Positions 1 through 5,137 of a DNA stretch of 9,723 nt are shown here, piece after piece. The notes under the pieces were generated by a model. It was not told where the DNA came from, did not search any database, and saw only the letters and a list, made by a program, of their open reading frames with translations. The position numbers were made by a program, and so were the translations under genes. The stretch lies in NCBI GenBank assembly GCA_938029995.1, contig CALHGI010000416.1, positions 1 to 9,723 on the forward strand, given 5' to 3'. Within the stretch, counting starts at the first letter, position 1, and every line of letters begins with the position of its first letter. The DNA comes from an uncultured cyanobacterium (GTDB lineage Bacteria > Cyanobacteriota > Cyanobacteriia > Phormidesmidales > Phormidesmidaceae).

Positions 1-1069
1 GCTCGTTGATCCCCACGAGCAAAATACGGGGATCGGGCCCTAAATCGCGCTGATAGGCGACGAGTCCATCGTAAACCGCCAGTTCTAGGGGGACAAATGC
101 ACCCAGCTGCCGAATGCCCAGGGTTAGGGTGCTGACGAGGGCGGTTGCGATCGCAACCGCCCAAAAACTCTCTTTGCGCGTCGGCTGCCACACCGTGGCC
201 AGGGGCAACACCGTCTCCGCCATGGTCAGCTGGTCCGCCTCTTCCGCCAGTTCATCCAGGCGTCCCAGGTCATGTAGCACCTCCGAGACACTCTGGTAAC
301 GCTGGTAGAAATAATGGCGCACCATCTTTTTCAACAGATAGCGCAGACCGGGGCTAATGTTGGCATACTCCTCCCAGCGCAGCTCTAGGGACGACATATC
401 TTCCGGCAAATCCGTAGGGGTCCGCCCCGTCAACCCGTGGATCGCCGTCATCCCCAAGGCAAAAATATCGCTACTCAACCGAGGTTTACCCGCCAGCTGC
501 TCACTGGGGGTATAGCCCTGGGTGCCCACCCCCACCGTCAGGCTAGTCAACTCGCTGTTAATCACCTGGGTACGAATTTCCTTAACCGCCCCAAAATCAA
601 TCAAACAAAGCTTGCCATCATCCTTGCGCCGAATCAGATTGTCAGGTTTTAGATCGCGATGAATGACCCGATTATCATGGACAAACTTTAAAATGCTTAA
701 GGTTTCCTGCAACAGCGCTATCACCTGGGGTTCACTCAGCTGCCCCGCCCGGCGAATTTCATCCCCCAGGGACTCCCCATCAATCAGCTCCTGAACTAGA
801 TAAAACTCCCGCTTTTCCTCAAATGAGTCCAGCAGCTTGGGAATACAGCTGTGGCTGCCCAAACGATTGAGGGTAGACACCTCCGTTTCAAACAATCGCC
901 GCGCGATCTTGAGAAACGAAACATCGGCACTGGCTGGTTTTAGCTGTTTGACTACACATTCAAAGGGTTTAGCCTGAAACAAATCTCGAGCCACATAGGT
1001 CTGACCGAAGCCCCCAGCCCCCAGCACTCGAATTAATTGGTAGCGTTCCTTAAGAACCTGACCTAGCAT
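1..1069 (-). CDS. Serine/threonine protein kinase with CHASE2 sensor domain (partial, C-terminus beyond left edge)
   Basis: The first 356 residues of a membrane Ser/Thr kinase are visible. The start (MLGQVLKERYQLI) is typical of cyanobacterial Pkn-type kinases; in frame upstream there is no other start before a TAG. The kinase domain spans about residues 10-270: glycine-rich loop GAGGFG (17-22), ATP lysine K41 in VVKQL, catalytic loop HRDLKPDN (137-144) and DFG (158-160), all intact, so it should be active. A linker leads to one predicted membrane helix at about 303-319. After it comes LELAVYDGLV and LGPDPRILLVGINE, which resembles the start of CHASE2, a periplasmic sensory domain known to follow kinase domains in such proteins. 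The expected topology is therefore a cytoplasmic kinase and an external sensor; the ligand is unknown. It lies downstream of cikA on the same strand but across a 262-nt gap, so it is probably transcribed separately. Confidence 0.93.
   Translation of the reverse strand, partial: MLGQVLKERYQLIRVLGAGGFGQTYVARDLFQAKPFECVVKQLKPASADVSFLKIARRLFETEVSTLNRLGSHSCIPKLLDSFEEKREFYLVQELIDGESLGDEIRRAGQLSEPQVIALLQETLSILKFVHDNRVIHRDLKPDNLIRRKDDGKLCLIDFGAVKEIRTQVINSELTSLTVGVGTQGYTPSEQLAGKPRLSSDIFALGMTAIHGLTGRTPTDLPEDMSSLELRWEEYANISPGLRYLLKKMVRHYFYQRYQSVSEVLHDLGRLDELAEEADQLTMAETVLPLATVWQPTRKESFWAVAIATALVSTLTLGIRQLGAFVPLELAVYDGLVAYQRDLGPDPRILLVGINE
139..162. repeat. 24-bp perfect palindrome centred on a HIP1 octamer
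   Basis: GGGCGGTTGCGA is followed directly by its exact reverse complement. The centre (147-154) is GCGATCGC, the cyanobacterial HIP1 octamer. The palindrome lies inside the kinase gene and encodes the start of its membrane helix (WAVAIATAL), so it has stayed in frame. The symmetry extends eight bases on each side beyond HIP1, far more than HIP1 itself requires. Confidence 0.9.
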
Positions 1070-1331
1070 CGGCGTTAACAGCCCCTGAACAGCTTGCTAT
1101 GGCAAACATTTTGATGCGAACGTTTACCTGCCCCATCCCTCAGCACTTCCCATAGGATTAACATCGTCCTAAACAATGAACCTCGAAAATGGGCCTAAAA
1201 AACGGGACCAATACTATCAATAGTCTACCTGGCCAATAGTCTACCTGGCCGATCACCCCAACGGTTCAGAGGCATATGTAAGCTTAAACCGGGAAAAATA
1301 TCCGGCAGCAAGCTACGGACTGGAACCAGCG
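1070..1331. other. Intergenic region between cikA and the Ser/Thr kinase gene
   Basis: This stretch is downstream of cikA and upstream of the kinase gene, both on the minus strand. It must hold the cikA 3' end and probably the kinase promoter. I see no convincing sigma-70 promoter and no strong hairpin with a U tract. The only clear structure is the 16-bp tandem duplication at 1219-1250, beside a short inverted repeat ACTAT-CA-ATAGT at 1213-1224. No good Shine-Dalgarno precedes the kinase ATG at 1069. Confidence 0.6.
1219..1250. repeat. Perfect 16-bp tandem duplication
   Basis: The unit AATAGTCTACCTGGCC occurs twice head to tail (1219-1234 and 1235-1250) with no mismatch, and one matching C precedes each copy. 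It lies between cikA and the kinase gene. It could be a recent slippage duplication or a pair of protein sites; nothing else decides between these. Confidence 0.9.
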
Positions 1332-3662
1332 TTAGTTGGTGGGCAGCATCTGAATTTTACTCAGCAGTGTCGAAGGATCAATCGGCTTAGCCAAGTAGTC
1401 ATCAAATTCCTCAATAAACCCATCAGGGGAAGCCCCATTAAGCGTCTCCATCTCCTCAGAGTCCATCAAGGAAATCACCTTGATGCCGGAATTATCCACA
1501 TAGTGTTTAAGATCTTCCACAATATAGTGACTGTTGCCACTGACCAAATGGTGATTAAGAATAATGGCCACGGGCTGCAAAATTTCCACCTGGTGGACAA
1601 TTCGTGACCCCTCAATCACCCAAATCACCTGGTAGTTAGCCGCAGTCAGCAAGTCACAAATCAAACTGGCGCTGCTTTCATCGTCTTCCAATAAAATAAT
1701 TCGCCCGGTGATCGGCTCAACGCTCTTAAAGGAGCTAACGGCACCATCAGCATGCTGTAGGGGAATCCGCACCGTAAACATGGACCCCTTCCCCGGAGTG
1801 GACACCACCTGAATAGCTCCGTTGTGAAGTTCGACCAGCTGCTTGGTTAAAGCCAACCCCAAACCAGCCCCCGGATACTGCCGCTGACGTACGGTTTCCA
1901 ACTGCTTAAACGTCTCGAATAAAGAAGCCTGCTGGGCCTCAGGAATGCCGATGCCAGTATCCTCCAACTGAAACATCACATTCTGTGGATCGCGCCAGAC
2001 CCTCAAACTAATGCGTCCATCCTTCTCGGTAAATTTGACAGCATTACTAAGTAAATTGGCTAAAATCTGACGTATGCGGCGAGGATCGGCACGGAAAGTA
2101 TCTTCAGCCTCCGACAACCGTAAATTTATCCGTAAATCCACCTCTTTAGCCTGGGCTTCTTCTCGAAAACTTTCTAAGCTACTGCGGGCCAGGTTCGACA
2201 ATGAAAAATCATTAATTTCAAGAACGGTACGCCCCGCCTCAATTTTGGCAACCTCCAAAATGTCGTTAATAATGTCCAGCAGCTGTTCCCCACTGCTGTG
2301 GATGGTGTTGAGGTAATCCCGCTGCCGGGGGCTCAGATCGCCGAAAGACCAACGTAGCAGAGTTGCTGACATGCCAATAATGTAGGTTAAGGGCGTCCGC
2401 AGCTCATGGCTCATGGTGGCCAAAAACTCACTTTTGGTCTTATTGGCCGCTTCGGCCGACATCAATGCATCCTTAAGGCTCTGGGTCCGATCTTCCACCT
2501 GCAATTGCAGCATCAACTTTTGATATTGCAACTGCCGCTGTAAATCCTCCTGGCGGATAGCAATGGTTAAATGCTCCGCAATCTGAGCCAGAAAATTACC
2601 TTCCCAAGCCTGCCAGTGACGGAGTTTAGTAGAGGATTCCTTGAATGGGTCTGGGTCTTCCGCCCATCGGGCCGCCCCCCCCCTACAAGCACCCTGGCTA
2701 ATAGGCGCTTGACCAACGCAGTGATGGCCAACCAACCAACCCCACAGGGTATCGTCCAACCAGATGGGCGCCACCAACTGGGAGCCCACCCCCGCCTGCC
2801 GCAATTGATCTAGCAAGTGGGGATGGGCCTGGTAGTGAAGGGCTACATTTTCAATGGCATCATATCGATTTTCCTGGGATGCTGGGCCATAGCACTGATG
2901 CCAGAATTCCTGGGATAGAAAGGGGGAATCCGAGGGAGAAGAATCAAGCTTGGGCAGGACAGAACCGATGGCAGGATGGCCCAGGGCTTCGTAAGCAATG
3001 GGAAGAAACTCATCGGCTCGATGCTCTGACTGCTTAGGGAAGGCAGAAGAATGGGCCACCTGATAGATCAACAGGCGATCTAAACGCAGCCACGAACACA
3101 CCTCGTCTAGGGTTGTTTTTAGCAATAGGGGTAGCGGCTCTGACCGATGTAGCCGAGTCACTAAATGCTGCAAAATGGTGGCCGCCGAGAGGGGCTGCTG
3201 CCCTGGGGAACAAGGCTCTAAACCACTCACCTCCAGCATCAGCTGATGGGTCAGCTTGATCAGGGTCTGATTGTCTAAGGGGATATCCTGGGGTGATGGC
3301 TGGCTGGAGGGTGTTATCCGTTGTTGAAGCTGGGTCCATGCCGCATGGCTGTCACCCCTCAAGCCATTAACCAGCCACGGCAATGCCAAAAAGCGCTCAA
3401 TCACCTTTAGATCAGTACAAAGACTGACTAGGTAGCTACAGGCCCCATCGTGCTGGGCTAGGAGCAAGAGACTGATTTGATCCGTTGACAACAGCGTAAA
3501 TTTTTCAATCCGAGCTTCTGCAGATAGCTGACCATCCCCCAGATCCCGCTCAGACAAATGGGACACATCCCCCGTGAGCAAACAAGAGAGACTCCGCCGC
3601 ATCTGTTCAAACACCTGACACGGAACGCTTTGATATTCTAGAGCTGAGGAGAAGCTAGACAT
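1332..3662 (-). CDS. cikA: CikA-type hybrid sensor histidine kinase with GAF domain and pseudo-receiver (circadian input)
   Basis: CikA resets the KaiABC clock and acts through its kinase/phosphatase activity and its pseudo-receiver. Numbering is from the ATG at 3662 (776 aa). Order: a poorly conserved N-terminal region (1-150), GAF (about 154-374) without an obvious bilin-binding Cys, a coiled-coil linker (370-410), HisKA with SHELRTPL (phosphorylatable H419), and HATPase with N-box N540, G1 box DTGIGI (D568) and G2 box GAGLGL (598-603). The C-terminal domain (about 652-776) is receiver-like: the acidic pocket (D660, D661) and K759 remain, but the phosphoacceptor Asp is Asn703. From memory, architecture, length and H-box surroundings (IGMSATLLRW) closely match Synechococcus elongatus CikA. 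The frame also opens at a TTG at 3695, 11 codons upstream; I prefer the ATG, though neither has a strong ribosome site. It could be a CikA paralogue rather than the orthologue. Confidence 0.85.
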   Translation of the reverse strand: MSSFSSALEYQSVPCQVFEQMRRSLSCLLTGDVSHLSERDLGDGQLSAEARIEKFTLLSTDQISLLLLAQHDGACSYLVSLCTDLKVIERFLALPWLVNGLRGDSHAAWTQLQQRITPSSQPSPQDIPLDNQTLIKLTHQLMLEVSGLEPCSPGQQPLSAATILQHLVTRLHRSEPLPLLLKTTLDEVCSWLRLDRLLIYQVAHSSAFPKQSEHRADEFLPIAYEALGHPAIGSVLPKLDSSPSDSPFLSQEFWHQCYGPASQENRYDAIENVALHYQAHPHLLDQLRQAGVGSQLVAPIWLDDTLWGWLVGHHCVGQAPISQGACRGGAARWAEDPDPFKESSTKLRHWQAWEGNFLAQIAEHLTIAIRQEDLQRQLQYQKLMLQLQVEDRTQSLKDALMSAEAANKTKSEFLATMSHELRTPLTYIIGMSATLLRWSFGDLSPRQRDYLNTIHSSGEQLLDIINDILEVAKIEAGRTVLEINDFSLSNLARSSLESFREEAQAKEVDLRINLRLSEAEDTFRADPRRIRQILANLLSNAVKFTEKDGRISLRVWRDPQNVMFQLEDTGIGIPEAQQASLFETFKQLETVRQRQYPGAGLGLALTKQLVELHNGAIQVVSTPGKGSMFTVRIPLQHADGAVSSFKSVEPITGRIILLEDDESSASLICDLLTAANYQVIWVIEGSRIVHQVEILQPVAIILNHHLVSGNSHYIVEDLKHYVDNSGIKVISLMDSEEMETLNGASPDGFIEEFDDYLAKPIDPSTLLSKIQMLPTN
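2675..2683 (-). repeat. Nine-G homopolymer within the cikA GAF region
   Basis: Nine C on the plus strand read as nine G in the cikA coding strand, across the codons for R-G-G-A (about residues 327-330) in a hydrophilic loop that looks like an insertion in the GAF domain. A one-base slip would shift the frame and remove the kinase domains. Confidence 0.9.
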
Positions 3663-3772
3663 GGCGGCGGAATATCTCTTAGAAGTGGCAGACAAAGTGA
3701 CAACCTGGGAGCTACCGCAATGGAACGAACGAATCAGAGTTAGCTAGGGTGACATTCTGTATGAATTTCACC

Positions 3773-3801
3773 GTTATAACTGTTGTTGTCATGGAATTGA
3801 A
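3773..3801 (-). promoter_or_regulatory. Candidate cikA promoter
   Basis: On the minus strand, TTCAAT (3801-3796), a 17-nt spacer and TATAAC (3778-3773) resemble a sigma-70 promoter with a good -10 and a poor -35. It would give a leader of roughly 70-100 nt before cikA, depending on the start used. No operator is identified. Confidence 0.35.
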
Positions 3802-3805
3802 ATGG

Positions 3806-3824
3806 TCTAAATAGTCTCTAAATA
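3806..3824. repeat. Direct repeat TCTAAATA with 11-bp period
   Basis: TCTAAATA occurs at 3806-3813 and again at 3817-3824, exactly 11 bp apart and just upstream of the candidate cikA -35. Direct repeats near one helical turn are the usual site layout for OmpR/PhoB-type response regulators, but the motif itself matches no site I can name. Confidence 0.4.
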
Positions 3825-3890
3825 AAGTTCTGAACGGCCCCGATCCTCCTTAAAGTTTGCTAGCCCTTCTTAACACTTTGATTAAATAGT

Positions 3891-3910
3891 ATTGAGAAAT
3901 TATTGAGAAA
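3891..3910. repeat. Direct repeat ATTGAGAAA with 11-bp period
   Basis: ATTGAGAAA occurs at 3891-3899 and 3902-3910, 11 bp apart. The motif differs from the TCTAAATA pair but has the same spacing, about 80 bp farther from cikA. Confidence 0.4.
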
Positions 3911-3964
3911 AATAAGGGTGATAGATCAGGTCAAAATCATGGGTTGATTTAACGAAAGCCCTGG

Positions 3965-4032
3965 TGGTTTGATGACGCTAAAAAGTCTAGCACCACTAAT
4001 TCAAATCAATTAGTTCCTTAACGATCAAACCA
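3965..4032. other. Foldable segment with nested inverted repeats
   Basis: An outer 9-bp perfect inverted repeat (TGGTTTGAT at 3965-3973, ATCAAACCA at 4024-4032) encloses two smaller ones: GCTA/TAGC (3977-3980 with 3988-3991) and ACTAAT/ATTAGT (3995-4000 with 4009-4014). Together they would form a three-way junction. A single 9-bp pair at this distance can arise by chance in a region of this size, so RNA function is only a possibility. Confidence 0.25.
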
Positions 4033-4220
4033 GCATTAGTGTTGAGTAATTTTGGATTGATAGTATTTACTTAGTCAGCTTAAAAAATTATCCTGACAAA
4101 AAAAGATTTTTCCATAAGAACCCAGTTAGTTTAGCGCTGTGGGCGTTGGTAATTGGTCATGGTGAACATTTTCAAGAATTCATTTCAATTCAAGGTATGG
4201 CTGATCTTTGGAATGACTTA

Positions 4221-4255
4221 ATCTAAAAAAAATAGCACTGTGCCATTTTTTAGAT
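4221..4255 (-). terminator. Terminator-like hairpin, best read on the minus strand
   Basis: ATCTAAAAAA (4221-4230) and TTTTTTAGAT (4246-4255) are perfect inverted arms around a short core. Read on the minus strand, the core is TGGCA-CAG-TGCTA, with one G-U pair, followed by eight U. Read on the plus strand the same core has an A-C mismatch and only six U. The hairpin is therefore a better minus-strand terminator, possibly bidirectional. It lies about 95 nt beyond the stop of the minus-strand open frame at 4351-4587. Confidence 0.45.
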
Positions 4256-4350
4256 CCGTTAATTCACCCAGTTGGCAATGGGAAAATTATTTTTTCTAGG
4301 TAACCCAAAAGAAAACTCTCTAGGGTAAAAACGTTGAAAGTGACATCATC

Positions 4351-4587
4351 CTAGCTTTGCTGTTTTAACTTGAGCTGGAAACCCCATACTTCTTTCATAA
4401 TTTCCGCAAGGATTGTAAATCGCGGTCCTCGGGGTGGCTGGAATCCATTACAGTTCAGGAAAATGGTGCCGTTCAACACCCTGTAGACCACACCTTCACT
4501 TAGACGGAAGGCCCTAGAATTGCATGCAGCTTTAGTTAATTTTTCAGTTACAACTACATCACTCCATTGCCATTGATGAATATATTG
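4351..4587 (-). other. 78-codon open frame with protein-like sequence but no normal start; possible gene remnant or small gene
   Basis: On the minus strand the frame is open from just after a TAA (4590-4588) to a TAG (4353-4351). The product reads like a real protein, for example AFRLSEGVVYRVLNGTIFLN, then PPRGPRFTILAEIMKEVWGF. I recognise no family. This stretch is less AT-rich than its surroundings and third codon positions are not AT-biased. The first standard start in frame is a GTG at codon 33, which would leave 46 residues and has GAAGG only one base upstream. Its 5' end overlaps the arsR promoter. A terminator-like hairpin follows. It may be a gene that lost its 5' end, a small gene with an unusual start, or chance. 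Confidence 0.3.
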
Positions 4588-4594
4588 TTACAAT
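4567..4594 (+). promoter_or_regulatory. Likely arsR promoter with overlapping palindromes
   Basis: TTGCCA (4567-4572), a 16-nt spacer and TACAAT (4589-4594) make a good sigma-70 promoter, giving a leader of about 55 nt. The spacer contains the palindrome AATATATT (4579-4586), and ATTGTTACAAT (4584-4594, five-base arms around one base) covers the -10. ArsR/SmtB repressors usually bind AT-rich inverted repeats over their own promoters, so these are candidate autoregulatory operators. Confidence 0.5.
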
Positions 4595-4654
4595 GCTGTT
4601 CAGGTTTTGATATGGCTGATATGCCTGTTCCCTTAGGGTCTTGGAGGTCCCGCA

Positions 4655-5041
4655 ATGGAACCTATCTCCGCTGAAGTTATTCAACAGGTGGCCGATTATT
4701 TTAGTGTTCTGAGTGAGCCCATGCGTCTCAAGATTTTGAACCTGCTCAGAAATGGTGAGAAATGTGTTCAGGAGCTGGTTGATGATACCGACACCAGCCA
4801 GGCAAACGTATCTAAACACCTGAAGGTCATGCTGCAGGCGGGCATTTTGGCTCGCCGTACTGAAGGGACATCGTCCTTCTACCGGGTGGCTGACGATCTG
4901 AGTTTTCAGCTGTGCAGCCTGGTGTGCGATCGCATCGCCTGCCGCATTGAAGAACAGGCCAAGCATTTTCGGGCCTTTAGCTTCTCCAATTCAGACAGCA
5001 CCGACAATGGTGGCGGTGGGGCAGTGGCGGAACTTCCCTAG
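4655..5041 (+). CDS. ArsR/SmtB-family winged-helix transcriptional regulator
   Basis: A 128-residue dimeric winged-helix repressor of the ArsR/SmtB type. Residues 10-80 hold the domain: ADYFSVLSEPMRLKILNLL (helices 1-2), a recognition helix in SQANVSKHLKVML (48-60) and a wing ending in SSFYRVAD. Cys37 (GEKCVQEL) is at the position of the first Cys in the ArsR/SmtB alpha-3 motif (ELCV), but the second Cys of the classical CxC is Gln. Three more Cys (87, 91, 96) lie on the last helix, followed by His104. A thiol- or metal-based signal is plausible; which one cannot be told. The C-terminal tail is Gly/Ser-rich. The ATG has GGAGG at 4643-4647, seven bases upstream. The gene is divergent from cikA and convergent with the caspase-like gene. 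Confidence 0.92.
   Translation: MEPISAEVIQQVADYFSVLSEPMRLKILNLLRNGEKCVQELVDDTDTSQANVSKHLKVMLQAGILARRTEGTSSFYRVADDLSFQLCSLVCDRIACRIEEQAKHFRAFSFSNSDSTDNGGGGAVAELP
4926..4933. repeat. HIP1 octamer GCGATCGC
   Basis: One copy of the octamer that is over-represented in many cyanobacterial genomes, here inside arsR over the codons near Cys91. It supports a cyanobacterial origin. Confidence 0.85.
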
Positions 5042-5061
5042 CGGCCCAACCAACAGTCCCC

Positions 5062-5137
5062 GTTAACCAGCCCTCCGTTAATCAGCCCTAAACGGTTAAA
5101 CCCTAAACAGTTAAGCCCTAAACGTTAAGCTCTAAAC
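5062..5137. repeat. Five degenerate tandem repeats, consensus GTTAAGCCCTAAAC
   Basis: Units start at 5062, 5077, 5095, 5110 and 5124, and are 14-18 nt long: GTTAACCAGCCCTCC, GTTAATCAGCCCTAAACG, GTTAAACCCTAAACA, GTTAAGCCCTAAAC and GTTAAGCTCTAAAC. Each unit is itself nearly palindromic (GTTAAG against GTTTAG). The array fills the gap between the convergent arsR and caspase-like genes, and the last unit includes the stop codon of the latter (5132-5134). No standard terminator is seen for either gene, so the array may take part in termination or merely be slippage-prone DNA. Confidence 0.75.

Larger units (their letters stand above)
3663..4654. other. AT-rich spacer between divergent cikA and arsR
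   Basis: This is the longest stretch without an established gene and is visibly richer in A and T than the flanking genes. It must carry the promoters for both genes. It also holds two 11-bp-period direct repeats, a foldable segment at 3965-4032, a terminator-like hairpin at 4221-4255 and a protein-like open frame at 4351-4587, all entered separately. Near-duplicate motifs TCTAGGTAAC and TCTAGGGTAA occur around 4295 and 4319. The size is large for a simple divergent promoter. Confidence 0.7.

Noticed and set aside
3034..3339. 101-codon minus-strand frame inside cikA
   Set aside because: It overlaps the well-supported cikA frame on the same strand in another phase and has a low-complexity, Ala/Pro-rich product with no ribosome site.
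4098..4112. A-tract/T-tract stem (AAAAAAAGATTTTT) as a terminator
   Set aside because: The loop would be too small and no GC core exists, so it is an AT-rich run rather than a terminator.
4159..4221. 20-residue plus-strand frame, MVNIFKNSFQFKVWLIFGMT
   Set aside because: It looks like the start of a membrane sensor protein, but it has no Shine-Dalgarno, stops at once, and no continuation was found in other frames.
4404..4429. Possible H-type pseudoknot: CCGC with GCGG and AGGA with TCCT interleaved
   Set aside because: Both stems are only four pairs and the segment lies inside a protein-like open frame, so chance is the simpler reading.
4559..4966. 135-codon minus-strand frame opposite arsR
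   Set aside because: It lies antisense over arsR, which has clear family motifs, promoter and ribosome site. The translated sequence shows no recognisable domain and fits a shadow frame.
5077..5137. CCCTAAA words like plant telomere repeats
   Set aside because: The units are degenerate, 14-18 nt long and internal to a bacterial-type gene cluster, so there is no reason to see a chromosome end.
5062..5137. CRISPR array
   Set aside because: The repeats are directly tandem with no unique spacers, units are too short, and no cas gene is present.
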